This document shows positions 1 to 9,922 of a DNA stretch of 64,000 bases, one piece after another. The stretch spans positions 473,303-537,302 of the forward strand of contig JAUXOL010000016.1 in NCBI GenBank assembly GCA_030682375.1. The letters run 5' to 3'. The position numbers and the translations under genes are program-made. The number at the start of each line of letters is the position of its first letter. Position 1 is the first letter of the stretch. The notes under the pieces were generated by a model. That model was not told the origin of the DNA. It ran no database searches and saw only the letters and a list, made by a program, of their open reading frames with translations. Source of the stretch: Gallionella sp. Its GTDB lineage: Bacteria; Pseudomonadota; Gammaproteobacteria; Burkholderiales; Gallionellaceae.

Positions 1-835
1 GCGCCGCCGCCGGAATGCCGCCGTTCCAGGTCTCGATGATACGGTTGTACGGATCGATGCATGCGACGAACGCGGATACGAACCGGTCGGCGGGAGATTG
101 CAGTTTCACCGCCCAGTTCATCTCCTCGACGATCTGCGAAACCGGCAAGCCCTTCTCCACCATGCTGTAGAACACGTGATTGACCGGCAGCAGATTGAGC
201 GCGGCCGGCAGACCATGCCCGGTGGAATCAGCCAGCATGATGTACAGCCTGTCGTTGCGCGCGCGACGGAATGCGATCAGGTCGCCGCTGACCAGATCGG
301 CCGGTTCGAGCCGGTACTGCACCTGCACGTCCACCATGCGTTCCGGCTGCATCATGCGCTTCATCAATTCAGAGACCAGCGCGCGCTCCTCTTCCGCAGC
401 CTGGTGATAGGCCTCCAGCTGCGCCCGGCTGGACGTCAGCGCGCGGGTCTTGAACAGCAGGTCAGCGCTCTTCAGCATCGCGGCGTGCAGCTTGTCCAGA
501 TCGACCGGCTTGAGCACGTAATTATCGACACCGATGTCGATCGCACGGTGCAGATAGGCCGAATCGTTGAACGCCGTCGTCAGGATGATGGGCATCGCCG
601 GGTCGCGCTGCTTGACGATCTCGGAAAACTCCAGCCCATCCATCTCGGGCATCATCACGTCGCTGATGACCATGTCCGGACGCTCTGCCTGGTAAATTTC
701 CAGCGCCTCGCGCCCGTTCTCCGCCAACAGAACGCGCGCGCATTTCTTGTTCAGAAAATGAGCGACCTGCTCGCTCATGTCCTCGTCATCCTCGATATAC
801 AGGATGGTCAGATCGCCCAACCCTGGTTCGTTCAT
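1..835 (-). CDS. Response regulator with receiver and SpoIIE-type PP2C phosphatase domains (C-terminus beyond window)
   Basis: I translated this frame by hand and it stays open to the window edge. Residues 10-125 form a receiver domain with acidic residues E15-D17, the phospho-acceptor D59 in VISDVMMPEMDG, T86/T87 and K109 in LKPVD. A short helical linker (about 125-155) leads into a phosphatase domain with SGDLIAF and ADSTGHGLPAALNL, the metal-binding signature of SpoIIE/RsbU PP2C phosphatases. Such proteins usually dephosphorylate an anti-sigma antagonist, or bind one, when the receiver is phosphorylated. The ATG overlaps the TGA of the upstream histidine kinase (ATGA), so the two are translationally coupled and the kinase is the likely partner. 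The target protein is not in the window. Confidence 0.88.
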   Translation of the reverse strand, partial: MNEPGLGDLTILYIEDDEDMSEQVAHFLNKKCARVLLAENGREALEIYQAERPDMVISDVMMPEMDGLEFSEIVKQRDPAMPIILTTAFNDSAYLHRAIDIGVDNYVLKPVDLDKLHAAMLKSADLLFKTRALTSSRAQLEAYHQAAEEERALVSELMKRMMQPERMVDVQVQYRLEPADLVSGDLIAFRRARNDRLYIMLADSTGHGLPAALNLLPVNHVFYSMVEKGLPVSQIVEEMNWAVKLQSPADRFVSAFVACIDPYNRIIETWNGGIPAAA

Positions 836-3800
836 GCTGCCACCTCGCTGCAGTTAGCCGTTTCGTCGTGATGCAGCGGGATCGTGATCGTGAACTCCGC
901 CCCCACCCTTGTTCCCGCATCGAACAGATTGCAGCAGGTGATGCTGCCGTTCATATGCTTCTCGATGATCGTGCGATTCATGTGCAGGCCTATGCCCGTA
1001 CCGTTCGCCTTGGTCGTGAAATACGGATCGAATATCTTCTCCAGCTGGTCTTCCGATATGCCGCCGGCATTGTCGCGTATCGTCACCACACCGTTGTCGT
1101 CGCGCGCACTCAATACGATATCGATGCGCCCCTTGGGAGTCTTGCGCTCCACCAGCGCGTCCTTGGCGTTGACCACGAAATTCAGAACGACCTGGGAGAA
1201 CTCGTTCTGGTGCCCGTAAGCAACCAGCCCAAGATCGCCGGAGAGCGAGATAGCGACGCCATTGTTCTTGAGCATCGCGGCCAGCAAACGTATGGTTTCC
1301 TGTATGGACTGATAGACCGAAAAACGTTCCTTGACCCGGCTAGGCCGGAAAAAATCGCGGAAGTCGTCTATCGTGCAGGACATGCGCTGGACCGCGCGCT
1401 TCGCCGTCTCGACGTATTTTGCCAGCACCTCCTCGTCCAGCCCACCCTCGCGGTAATCCGAATGGATGTTCTGTATCACCAGCCCCAGCGTGCTCAACGG
1501 CTGGCGCCACTGGTGCGCGATGTTGCCTATCATCTCGCCCATCGCCGCATTGCGTCCCTGCTGGATCAACAGCCGCTCCTTCTCCAGGGATTTGCGAGTT
1601 TCCTCGTCCACCCGCTGCGCCAGGCTCTCGTTCAGAGACTTGAGCCTGCGCTCCGTCTTCTTCAGCTTGTCGATGTCCATGATGATCCAGATGCTGCCGG
1701 CGGCAGGATCGTCCGGATCGATCACCGCTCCGCGCTGGTGACACCAGAACCTTTCTCCGGAACGGCGCAGCATCTGATGCTCGCTCTCATATACCCGTTT
1801 CTCTCCCAGATCCTGCAAAATCATGCTCTCGCAGGCATTGCAATCCTCAGGACTGCCGTTGCCGCACAGGATGGCCAGCGACTCGTCGCGCAGCTCGTCG
1901 ATGGTGTAACCGAACATCTGCTCCATGTGCCGGTTGATCCATGAGAATTTGCCTTCGCGCAGATAGGCCACCCCCATCTGCGCGTTGTCCAGCACGGTAC
2001 GCAGTTCCTGCAAGGCGTTATCGAGGAGACGCCTGGTGAACTGTTGTTCGGTGATGTCGTGGAACGCCACCACCGCGCCGGCATAGATTCCGCCCCGCAA
2101 TATGGGAGAGGCGATCACCGACACCGGGAACGATATTCCGTCCTTGCGTAGAAAGATCTCTTCCTGGCTGCGTATGGTACGCGGCGACTGCCGGACCAGC
2201 TCCGCCAGACAACAGGGTTCGGCATCCGGTTCGTCGCCGTCTTTCCGTCCTGGACAGTTGAAGATGCGATGCACATCGTGACCTGTCAGCTCCTGCTCGC
2301 CCCAGCCCAGCATCTTGACCGCAGCCGGATTGACGAACGTGATCCGCTGGCGCTCATCCACGACATAGATACCTTCGCCCACCGTGCTGGTCAGCTCGCG
2401 CAGCCGCGCCTCGTTATCCGCCAACGCCGCCTCTACGCGCTTGTATTCGGTGATATCGAAATAGCTACCGATGATGCCGACCACCTCGCCGGATTCGCCG
2501 ATGAACGCGGCCTTGTACGACAGGATGTCGTGCTCGAGTCCATCCCGTTCGAGCAAATGGAATTCGCGCACACTGTTGCCGGGATGTGCGATAAGGTCTT
2601 CATCCATGGCCTTCAGCTGAAGCGCCATGTCACGCGGAAAAATATCGAGCGCATTCTTGCCCACGATCTCTTCGCCGCTCGTATGCGAGAATTCTTCAAA
2701 GGCACGGTTGACGCGCTCATAACAGCCATCGGTCCCCTTGTAATAAACCGGATGAGGCAAGGCATCGATCAGCGCCTGGGTGAAATCCAGCTGGCGCTTC
2801 AGGTCGGTCTCCAGCGTCTTGTGCCGCGTGATATCGTCTTCTATCGCTAGAAAGTGACTGATCGTTCCCATTTCGTCGACGATAGGCGAAATGGAAACAG
2901 ACTGCCAAGTGATCTCGCCGTTGCTGCTGCGGTTAGCCAGTTCTCCGCTCCAGTTTTTCCCGCTCAGTATGGACTGCCACAATTCCCGGTAAGTATCGCT
3001 CGCGGTGAGCCCCGATTGCAGCATGCGCGGACTCTGCCCCAGCACCTCGCTCTCCTCGTAGCCGTAGGTTTCCAAGAAGGTCGGATTGACGTATTCGATG
3101 CGGCCATTCGCATCGGTGATGAACACGCTGTTGGAACTCTGCTCCACTGCGCGCTTGAACTTATCCAGCGTCATCTCGCTGCGTTTAAGCGCACTGACAT
3201 CCTCGTAACACACCAGCAGGCCGTATACTTTGCCATGCTCATCGAGCAGCGGTACTTTGCTGACGTCCAGCCAGACATCGGCCTCACGTGCAGGCACCTC
3301 GCAGTGATAGGAGGCCTCCCCCGAACTCATCACCTCCTCGTCCAGCAGCCTCAGATACTCAGCCTCTTCCTGATCGGGATAAAAATCGTAATCGCTCTTG
3401 CCTATGATCCCGTCCGACTCCGTCAGATTGAGCGCCATCGCGCCGCTCAGATTGCAGCCGCGAAACACCGAATTGCGATCCTTCCAGAACAGGCGCAAAG
3501 GCACGCTATCCAGCACCGAGCGATAGAAGTGCTCGCGGGCGCGCTGCTGCTCCTGATGCTGAGCCAGCTCGACGATGAGACTCTTTTCGTCCTCGACATC
3601 GCGCAGACACCCTGCCAGCCAGTCGCTTCCGTCGCCGCCCGGCCTGAACGAAACCTCGTTCCTGACCCACCGGTAACACCCGTTATCGTCGCGCAGGCGA
3701 AACTCCTGTATGCACCGTCCTGACTGCGGCAATCCGGACATCGCATGCAACACCCGCGCCTTATCATCCGGGTGCAAACGCTCATGCCAGAAGCGCTCGT

Positions 3801-3966
3801 TGCCGATACAGGATTCCTGCGTCACGCCCAGCTGCCGCAGGATATTGCGGCTCACCCGGCCCGGCGTGAAATCGCCGTCCGCCGCTGCGGTGTAGAACAC
3901 AACGGAAACGTCGCCGAACACCTCATCCAGCAAGGTCACCGCAGTCGTGCTTTCCGCATCCGTCAC
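832..3966 (-). CDS. Multi-PAS sensor histidine kinase
   Basis: This is a large sensor kinase of about 1044 residues with no obvious transmembrane segment, so it is probably cytoplasmic. At least five PAS-type modules precede the kinase core, with typical PAS/PAC phrases such as ITDANGRIEYVNPTF and FVNPAAVKMLGW. The core has the phospho-acceptor H in NIAHQWRQPL (about residue 818), an N-box in NEFSQVVLNFVVNAKDAL, and G-boxes DNAGGI and GTGIGL. This H-box style is common in kinases paired with complex response regulators. I chose a GTG start because AAGGAG lies 6 bases upstream at 3973-3978; a longer reading from a TTG at 4002 has no ribosome site. It lies 46 bases after the FIST gene and overlaps the receiver/phosphatase gene by ATGA. 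Confidence 0.9.
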   Translation of the reverse strand: MTDAESTTAVTLLDEVFGDVSVVFYTAAADGDFTPGRVSRNILRQLGVTQESCIGNERFWHERLHPDDKARVLHAMSGLPQSGRCIQEFRLRDDNGCYRWVRNEVSFRPGGDGSDWLAGCLRDVEDEKSLIVELAQHQEQQRAREHFYRSVLDSVPLRLFWKDRNSVFRGCNLSGAMALNLTESDGIIGKSDYDFYPDQEEAEYLRLLDEEVMSSGEASYHCEVPAREADVWLDVSKVPLLDEHGKVYGLLVCYEDVSALKRSEMTLDKFKRAVEQSSNSVFITDANGRIEYVNPTFLETYGYEESEVLGQSPRMLQSGLTASDTYRELWQSILSGKNWSGELANRSSNGEITWQSVSISPIVDEMGTISHFLAIEDDITRHKTLETDLKRQLDFTQALIDALPHPVYYKGTDGCYERVNRAFEEFSHTSGEEIVGKNALDIFPRDMALQLKAMDEDLIAHPGNSVREFHLLERDGLEHDILSYKAAFIGESGEVVGIIGSYFDITEYKRVEAALADNEARLRELTSTVGEGIYVVDERQRITFVNPAAVKMLGWGEQELTGHDVHRIFNCPGRKDGDEPDAEPCCLAELVRQSPRTIRSQEEIFLRKDGISFPVSVIASPILRGGIYAGAVVAFHDITEQQFTRRLLDNALQELRTVLDNAQMGVAYLREGKFSWINRHMEQMFGYTIDELRDESLAILCGNGSPEDCNACESMILQDLGEKRVYESEHQMLRRSGERFWCHQRGAVIDPDDPAAGSIWIIMDIDKLKKTERRLKSLNESLAQRVDEETRKSLEKERLLIQQGRNAAMGEMIGNIAHQWRQPLSTLGLVIQNIHSDYREGGLDEEVLAKYVETAKRAVQRMSCTIDDFRDFFRPSRVKERFSVYQSIQETIRLLAAMLKNNGVAISLSGDLGLVAYGHQNEFSQVVLNFVVNAKDALVERKTPKGRIDIVLSARDDNGVVTIRDNAGGISEDQLEKIFDPYFTTKANGTGIGLHMNRTIIEKHMNGSITCCNLFDAGTRVGAEFTITIPLHHDETANCSEVAA

Positions 3967-4012
3967 CGTCTTCTCCTTATGTTCGCCTGGCACGTCCAAC
4001 AACCCGACGCAC

Positions 4013-5158
4013 TCAATACTCGGACAAGTACGTCACCGTCATGGTCTGGTTATGCAGCCGGCATTCGTTGGTCGTCGAAAACGGACCGATCTCGCCGTAG
4101 GAATAGAACCCGGTAATCGCGGCCTTTCCGCCCAGTATGCGGCTTACCGCCTCGACCTCTCGCCCGGTGCGCCGCCCCATCACGATCTTGCGCCCGACGC
4201 AGCTGACCAAGATGGCCAGCGCATCGCCGCGCGGCTCGGGCAGGTTGCGGCACGCAAGGCGGGCCGCCTGTGCGGCGCCGTCCACCAGTTCTGCATCCGC
4301 GGCATGCATCAGCCGCAGATAGCCGTCCGGATGGATGTCGCCCGCGAAGATCAGGCTGCCGCTCTTCTCGTCCACGCCCAGGATGGTGCGCACCAACCCC
4401 TCCGGACTGCGATCGCTGTGCAGCATCTCGAACGGAAACAACAAGCCGGCGGCGGGCAAGGCATTCGCCGATGCGCCGAGATAGCGCTTGTAGACGCTCA
4501 ATGCCGACTCGCCGTCCAGCTCATGCAGGACGTTGCCGTCGCAACGCGTCACCTTGTGCGCCGGCCCGAACGGCGACCAGCCGCCGAACGATCCATGACC
4601 GACGATGAGATCGTCCCCATAGAAGCCGACTGCAACCACGCCGTCCGCCGATATGCCGCTGGATGACAGCGTCAGCGTAGCGACGAATGCGCCATCGTCC
4701 CCTGCCAGACCGCCGGAAACCGGCACCGCCGAACCGACTTGCGCCGCGACACCCGCGATCATGCTGCTGCCGTTGATCTCCACACCGCTGCCGAACAACA
4801 GCACCGCGCGCAACTCGGGCGAGGCCAGCATCCTGCCGACATAAACGCCGGCCGCTTCGCTGCCTGCCATGTCAGCGATATGCGCCTCGGCCAGACGCAC
4901 CCTGGCATCGCCCTCGAAGCGCACTGCGGTAATCACGCAACTCCCTTCGGAAACGCCCTCCAGACCGACCTCGCCGGCAGTGGAACAACCCATTAACACC
5001 GAACCGGAAAAGGTATTTCGCAACGCGGCGACAAAATCATCCGAGAACAGGAACCTGATACTGCAGAACACCAGAACCAACTGAGGAGCTATCTCCGTCA
5101 GCTCCGTCAGCACACCATCCTCCAGCACAGGCTCGGTCAGGATTCGCTGTTTTATCAT
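4013..5158 (-). CDS. FIST domain signal-transduction protein
   Basis: The 381-residue product has the two-part FIST_N/FIST_C layout. The FIST_N half includes LMGCSTAGEVGLEGVSEGS and the FIST_C half includes an LDGESALSVYKRYLG-like segment. FIST domains are known as sensory modules proposed to bind small ligands such as amino acids, often next to chemotaxis or kinase genes. There is no signal peptide or membrane helix. I chose ATG at 5158 because a GGAAGG-rich stretch sits just upstream and the FIST fold begins soon after; an ATG at 5209 would add 17 unlikely residues. The gene lies between the chemoreceptor and the histidine kinase, so it is probably the ligand sensor of one of them. That link is inference. 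Confidence 0.85.
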   Translation of the reverse strand: MIKQRILTEPVLEDGVLTELTEIAPQLVLVFCSIRFLFSDDFVAALRNTFSGSVLMGCSTAGEVGLEGVSEGSCVITAVRFEGDARVRLAEAHIADMAGSEAAGVYVGRMLASPELRAVLLFGSGVEINGSSMIAGVAAQVGSAVPVSGGLAGDDGAFVATLTLSSSGISADGVVAVGFYGDDLIVGHGSFGGWSPFGPAHKVTRCDGNVLHELDGESALSVYKRYLGASANALPAAGLLFPFEMLHSDRSPEGLVRTILGVDEKSGSLIFAGDIHPDGYLRLMHAADAELVDGAAQAARLACRNLPEPRGDALAILVSCVGRKIVMGRRTGREVEAVSRILGGKAAITGFYSYGEIGPFSTTNECRLHNQTMTVTYLSEY

Positions 5159-5220
5159 GATGCACCACCTTCCCTTCGAATGCCGGGCGACTCGATCGCC
5201 GCCCGGCATGGCGCGGCAGC

Positions 5221-7506
5221 CTAGAACTCAGCCCATTCGCCGTCCTCGCCGCCTTTCGCGCCGTCTTCGGGCGCCACCAATGCCTTGCGCCCACCCGGCT
5301 TGACGGCCTTGGCCGGCGCCGCATGCTTGGCAGCCGGATGAGCCGCCTTGCGGACCGATGCGGGATGCGCCGTCGGCGTACTTACCGCCACCGCACGACT
5401 GCCGCTCTCGTCCACCTTGAACGTCGCCACCGCCACCGACAGGTTCTGCGCCTGCTCTTCCAGAGACTCCGCCGCCGCCGCCGCTTCCTCGACCAGCGCC
5501 GCATTCTGCTGCGTCACTTCGTCCATCTGCGTGATCGCGGTGTTGACCTGCTCGATGCCCTGGCTCTGTTCCTGAGATGCCGCGGTGATCTCGCTCATGA
5601 TGTCGGTCACGCGCTTGATGCTGACCACGATCTCTTCCATGGTCTGACCGGCCTGCGCGACCAGCTTGCTGCCGCCCTCGACTTTCTCGACCGAGTCGCC
5701 GATCAGGGTCTTGATCTCCTTCGCCGCCGCCGCAGAACGCTGCGCCAGGTTGCGCACTTCGCCCGCCACGACCGCGAAGCCGCGGCCCTGTTCGCCGGCA
5801 CGCGCGGCTTCCACCGCGGCGTTCAGCGCGAGGATGTTGGTCTGAAATGCGATGCCGTCGATGACGCTGATGATGTCGACGATCTTGCGGCTGGATTCGT
5901 TGATCGCATCCATCGTGGTGACCACCTGGCCGACCACAGCACCGCCCTTGCCCGCCACATCCGAGGCGCCAATCGCCAGCTGGTTCGCCTGCTTGGCGTT
6001 CTCGGCGTTCTGCTTCACGGTCGAGGTCAGTTCTTCCATGCTGGAAGCGGTCTCTTCCAGGCTGGAGGCCTGTTCCTCGGTTCGCTGCGACAGGTCCGCG
6101 TTGCCGGAGGCGATCTCCTTGGACGCGGTGTTGATGGTGTCGGTCGAGTCCTTGATCTGGCCGACCAGCTCCTTCAGGTTGGACACGGTGCCGTTGACCG
6201 CATCCTTGGTCTCGCCGAATACGCCGGCATAGTCCTTGGTGATGCTCTGGGTCAGGTCGCCACGGGCCAGCGCGTTGGCGACGCGCAGCACATCCTTGAG
6301 GCCACCATCGGTCACGTCGGACAGCTGGTTCAGCAGGTTGGCCAGTTCCTTGGTGTAACCGGCCTTGCCGTTCAGGTCCATTTTGGTGGCGAAGCTGCCG
6401 CGCACCGCGGCGTCTTCGACGATGGCCTTGATCTCGCCGACGATCTTGGTCAGCGCGTCCACGGTACCGTTCACGCCGTTCTTGGTGCGGTCGAACACAC
6501 CGGCATAGTCTGCGGTGATCTTCTGCGACAGGTCGCCGTTGGCCAGCGCGGTGGCGACGCGGGTAACATCGTTCAGGCCGGTCTCAGACACGTTGGACAG
6601 GCTGTTCAGCAGGTCGGATAGTTCCTTGGTGTAGCCCGCCTTGCCGTTCAGGTCCATCTTGACGCTGAAGTCGCCGCGGATCGCCGCGGCTTCGACGATG
6701 CTCTTGATCTCGGCGACGATGGCGCGCAGACCGTCCTGCATGCTCTTCAGCGAGTACAACAGGCTGGTGGTGTCGCCCGGCTTGATGTCCAGATTGATGG
6801 ACAGGTCACCGTTAGCTATCTTGTGCACAGCTCCAGCCGCATAGTCCGGTTCACCGCCCAGCTGCTTCATCAGGTTGCGTACGATCAGTATGGCAACTAC
6901 GACGCCAACAACGATTGCGATCAGCGTGAGGATGGAAATTATCATCAGGGCGCTACTGACTGTTTCCATAGCTTGCTTGCCGGCTTTTTCCAGTCCCTCG
7001 GTCTGGTGCTCAACCAGCTTATTGACGGCGTCCATGTAGGCAGCTTGCGCCTTGCGCATATCCGTCACGAGATAATCGACCGCTTCGTCATGCTTGCCTT
7101 CAGCGACCAGCTTCATAAACTTTTCCTGCATGGGAACATATACGGCACGGGCATCCACGATAGCCTTGAATCCGGCCTTGCCCGCTTCGCTACTGACGGT
7201 TTTTTCCAGTTTATCAATATTGTCCTGAATGGCCTTGCGTGCACCTTGGACACGCTCCAACTCCTGGGCTATCGCCTCCTTGTCTTTCAGGATGATCGAG
7301 TTACGCAACGAGCGAGCGATGACGTTGATATTGTCGATAATGTTGTTCGCCCAGACCGTTTTTGGAAATTGATCGTTGACGACCTTATCGACCACGTTGT
7401 TGATGGCATTCATATTCATGATGCTGACGCCAGCGATAATACCCAGCAACACCAGCACCGCGCCGAAGCCCAAACCCAGTCGCTTTCCTACTGTCATACT
7501 TGCCAT
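5221..7506 (-). CDS. Methyl-accepting chemotaxis protein with extra HAMP-like repeats
   Basis: The 761-residue chemoreceptor has a first membrane helix near residues 11-31, a four-helix-bundle periplasmic sensor (about 32-185), a second helix near 186-210 and a HAMP segment to about 265. Two tandem units of about 92 residues follow (about 262-353 and 354-445), sharing [13 protein letters not shown] and ADYAGVF/KDYAGVF phrases. The signalling tip at 551-590 ([20 protein letters not shown] and on) is canonical. A loose Ala/Pro/Lys linker (700-750) ends in EWAEF, matching the xWxxF tail that tethers CheR/CheB in high-abundance receptors. The start has AAGGAG 8 bases upstream. The cheW gene directly precedes it. 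Ligand unknown. Confidence 0.95.
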   Translation of the reverse strand: MASMTVGKRLGLGFGAVLVLLGIIAGVSIMNMNAINNVVDKVVNDQFPKTVWANNIIDNINVIARSLRNSIILKDKEAIAQELERVQGARKAIQDNIDKLEKTVSSEAGKAGFKAIVDARAVYVPMQEKFMKLVAEGKHDEAVDYLVTDMRKAQAAYMDAVNKLVEHQTEGLEKAGKQAMETVSSALMIISILTLIAIVVGVVVAILIVRNLMKQLGGEPDYAAGAVHKIANGDLSINLDIKPGDTTSLLYSLKSMQDGLRAIVAEIKSIVEAAAIRGDFSVKMDLNGKAGYTKELSDLLNSLSNVSETGLNDVTRVATALANGDLSQKITADYAGVFDRTKNGVNGTVDALTKIVGEIKAIVEDAAVRGSFATKMDLNGKAGYTKELANLLNQLSDVTDGGLKDVLRVANALARGDLTQSITKDYAGVFGETKDAVNGTVSNLKELVGQIKDSTDTINTASKEIASGNADLSQRTEEQASSLEETASSMEELTSTVKQNAENAKQANQLAIGASDVAGKGGAVVGQVVTTMDAINESSRKIVDIISVIDGIAFQTNILALNAAVEAARAGEQGRGFAVVAGEVRNLAQRSAAAAKEIKTLIGDSVEKVEGGSKLVAQAGQTMEEIVVSIKRVTDIMSEITAASQEQSQGIEQVNTAITQMDEVTQQNAALVEEAAAAAESLEEQAQNLSVAVATFKVDESGSRAVAVSTPTAHPASVRKAAHPAAKHAAPAKAVKPGGRKALVAPEDGAKGGEDGEWAEF

Positions 7507-7536
7507 GATGTTTTCTCCTTAAGGTTCGATGCGTAA

Positions 7537-8040
7537 TCAGGCTGCAGCCATTTCGACCAAGTCCATGTCGCGGCTGGTCATCAGTTTTTCGATATCGACG
7601 ACGATGATCATGCGGTCGTCCACGGTGCCGACGCCAGTGATGTATTCCATATCCAGCGACGAGCTGAATTCCGGCGCGGCCTTGATCTGCTCCGGCGTCA
7701 ATGCGATCACGTCCGATACGCCGTCCACCACCATGCCGACCACACGATTGGCGACGTTCAGGATGATGACCACCGTGAGATTGTTGTAGGTCACATTACC
7801 GAGACTGAACTTGATGCGCATATCGATGATGGGCACGATGATGCCGCGCAGGTTGATCACGCCCTTGATGAACTCGGGCGAGTTCGCGATCGTGGTCACT
7901 GCGTCGTAGCCGCGGATCTCCTGCACCTTGAGGATGTCGATGCCGTATTCCTCGCTGCCCAGCGTGAAGGTCAGCAGTTCGCGGCGCTGGCTCTCTTCGC
8001 GACGCTGACTCTCCGACACATGCTCCTGATTTTCCTGCAT
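7537..8040 (-). CDS. cheW: Chemotaxis coupling protein CheW
   Basis: The 167-residue protein has the CheW fold: [21 protein letters not shown], the conserved [16 protein letters not shown] strand and [14 protein letters not shown]. CheW links chemoreceptors to the CheA kinase. I chose ATG at 8040 because AGGAGG lies just upstream (the revcomp of cctcct near 8047) and the family begins near here; a longer reading from 8199 adds 53 residues with no family character. The gene sits 30 bases before the chemoreceptor and likely forms one transcript with it. No cheA is in the window, so the pair must use a kinase elsewhere, or its sensing is diverted to the adjacent PAS kinase (speculative). Confidence 0.93.
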   Translation of the reverse strand: MQENQEHVSESQRREESQRRELLTFTLGSEEYGIDILKVQEIRGYDAVTTIANSPEFIKGVINLRGIIVPIIDMRIKFSLGNVTYNNLTVVIILNVANRVVGMVVDGVSDVIALTPEQIKAAPEFSSSLDMEYITGVGTVDDRMIIVVDIEKLMTSRDMDLVEMAAA

Positions 8041-8098
8041 GGTGAACCTCCTCTCAATGATGCATAGTTGACGACTACCTGTTCTTTTGAACACATCC

Positions 8099-8548
8099 CT
8101 ATTGATCACACACCCCGTTCCCACCGATAGCGTGTCGTGCGTGCAGTCCGTTCCAGAAGGTCGCAAACAGCAACTTCCGCAGCTGCCTGGACGAGGCATC
8201 CCACAAGTCGCGCGCGCATTCGATCTGGTGCCTGTCCACGCACCAGCTATGCGGTACGCTCCGGAAAGGATTGAAGCCGCTGGCAGTGCAATCGCGCACG
8301 CATAGTCCGCCGACCTTCACCGCACCGCGCTCCGAACTGGCCGTCGCCATCCAGTCGACGGAGACGAAGCAACCGGGCTTGAGCGCCGTATCCGGCTCTG
8401 CGGCAGAGAACATCACGGTGATGCCGGCTTGGTCGTGGTAAAGCGTGGCGCGATATTCGTATCCGCCGCCTTTTCGTCCCATACAATGAATATCCTCGAT
8501 ACAGAAAACTTCCGGAAATACATTTCCATCGAATTCGCGGTCAGTCAT
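8099..8548 (-). CDS. Conserved-looking protein of unknown function
   Basis: The 149-residue product is soluble with no signal peptide. Its N-terminal half (to about residue 100) alternates beta-like stretches such as [20 protein letters not shown] and looks like a small beta-barrel. The C-terminal half has [20 protein letters not shown] followed by a helical [20 protein letters not shown]. From memory this resembles the N-terminal part of longer betaproteobacterial HD-domain proteins, in which case this copy would be truncated before the HD part; I cannot confirm that. ATG at 8548 has GGAGAA at a good distance; an ATG 21 bases upstream is also possible. It precedes cheW on the same strand. 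Confidence 0.55.
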   Translation of the reverse strand: MTDREFDGNVFPEVFCIEDIHCMGRKGGGYEYRATLYHDQAGITVMFSAAEPDTALKPGCFVSVDWMATASSERGAVKVGGLCVRDCTASGFNPFRSVPHSWCVDRHQIECARDLWDASSRQLRKLLFATFWNGLHARHAIGGNGVCDQ

Positions 8549-8634
8549 GAACTGTTCTCCAGTAAACATGGTTATCTGCTCCAGACATGAAGCGGCATGC
8601 TCGTTCCCGAAATAGCAAGTACCGATGCCGCAGT

Positions 8635-8841
8635 TCAGGCAATGATGAGGTCGCTCATCAAATGGCTATGGGTCGCATAGTTTCCCAGTAACGCCAGCAA
8701 GATTACGAATACCAGCACGCCACGCTCGATGGCCTGCGACTTCCGGTCGAAATAATCTCGTCTGGCGGATTGTCGTGCATCGCTCGCGCCTTCCAGCGTG
8801 GCCCGATTCAGTTCCAAGGTAGTTGCGCATTGGTATTTCAT
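8635..8841 (-). CDS. Small single-helix membrane protein
   Basis: A 68-residue protein with one membrane helix near its C-terminus (GVLVFVILLALLGNY) and a charged N-terminal half (RQSARRDYFDRKSQAIERG). I chose the second ATG because AAGGGG sits 6 bases before it, while the first ATG directly abuts that site. It lies in the same direction as the chemosensory genes, between the PAS protein and the unknown protein. I do not recognise a family. It could be a membrane anchor or partner for one of its soluble neighbours, but nothing in the sequence shows this. Confidence 0.5.
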   Translation of the reverse strand: MKYQCATTLELNRATLEGASDARQSARRDYFDRKSQAIERGVLVFVILLALLGNYATHSHLMSDLIIA

Positions 8842-8906
8842 GGCCATCCCCTTTCGTCGGTGAAAATGGAACAGGGTTTGTCTCTGGGGGTTTGCCTCTG
8901 GCAGGG

Positions 8907-9758
8907 CTACAAACCGAAGGACATATCTGCCGAACGATCGTCGCCCGATTCAGGGCCATACCCCGGCACGGCCAGCATCAACGACTGTTTCAGCGCGGCG
9001 ATCTCCTGCCTGGCGGATGAGAGCTGGTCGCATAGCGAGGCATTGCAGGATTCGAGCATGGCGATGCGTTTCGTCTGCTGCCGGGTACGCTGCTCGACGT
9101 TTCGTTCAAGGCAATAGCGATGATCGACCAGTTCGGCCTCCATACGCTTCTTGTCGGAAATATCCAGCATGACGCCCTTGATGAACAACGGTACTCCCGC
9201 TTCGTCGCATACCACGGTGGCCTCGTCGTGGAACCAGCGCACCTTGCCGTGGTTGTCGTACAAGCGGTAATGGCAGTTGAAGTTTTCCGCAGCGTTGCAG
9301 CTGCGCCGCAACGCTTGGTCGAACCGGCCGAAATCCTCCTCATGCACCTGCTGCAGGCGCAGGTCTGGACGGTCGAGCAAGTCCTCCGGCGCAAAACCGA
9401 GGTTGCTTATCTGCGGGCTGACATAGATCAGGTGGCGGTTAGATCGGCACGAGGAGACATAGGAAATCGCCGACGAATGTTCGATAGCCGGGATGTCGGC
9501 ATAGGCGCCGAAATCGACTCGGGCCTGTTCGGCTCCGGCATCGTTGGAGCTTTGTAGCTCCAGCATGGAGGGTTCGTCTGCGCGACTCAGCAAGCCTATC
9601 GCACATCTTCCCACCGGCATGGACAATGACCGTCTGCTACGCCAGCCGCCGACATTTCCCGGAAATTCCTTCACACCCAGATTCCTGAGTGTCTGGCGCA
9701 CAGCCAAGGCGGCTATTTGCGCCCCGCCGGCATGGTGCCCTTGCTTGTCGATAGTCAT
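8907..9758 (-). CDS. PAS domain protein with C-terminal coiled coil, no output domain
   Basis: The 283-residue protein contains one PAS_3-type domain (about residues 95-205), seen in LIYVSPQISNLGFAPEDLL, the HEEDFGRFDQALRRS helix and YDNHGKVRWFHDEATVV followed by LDISDKKRMEAEL. A helical, probably coiled-coil segment follows (about 205-265; QRTRQQTKRIAMLESCNASL). No kinase, GGDEF, EAL or DNA-binding domain follows, so it can only act through a partner. ATG at 9758 has AAGGAG 8 bases upstream; a GTG directly before it is less likely. Its neighbours are the NarL-type regulator upstream and the chemosensory cluster downstream. Confidence 0.75.
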   Translation of the reverse strand: MTIDKQGHHAGGAQIAALAVRQTLRNLGVKEFPGNVGGWRSRRSLSMPVGRCAIGLLSRADEPSMLELQSSNDAGAEQARVDFGAYADIPAIEHSSAISYVSSCRSNRHLIYVSPQISNLGFAPEDLLDRPDLRLQQVHEEDFGRFDQALRRSCNAAENFNCHYRLYDNHGKVRWFHDEATVVCDEAGVPLFIKGVMLDISDKKRMEAELVDHRYCLERNVEQRTRQQTKRIAMLESCNASLCDQLSSARQEIAALKQSLMLAVPGYGPESGDDRSADMSFGL

Positions 9759-9922
9759 CACTTTCGCTCCTTGAACCGGTTCGTTGTTCGGGTATCGCTA
9801 AAGGCAATCGAGTCGATTACCGTGTAGCGAATTCTGCCCAAACAGCCTTACGGCAAGTATCGGTGAGTGACTATTTCGAGGTCGTATTCCGTGAGAGGGT
9901 CGCTAGGGAAACGATGACGTTG

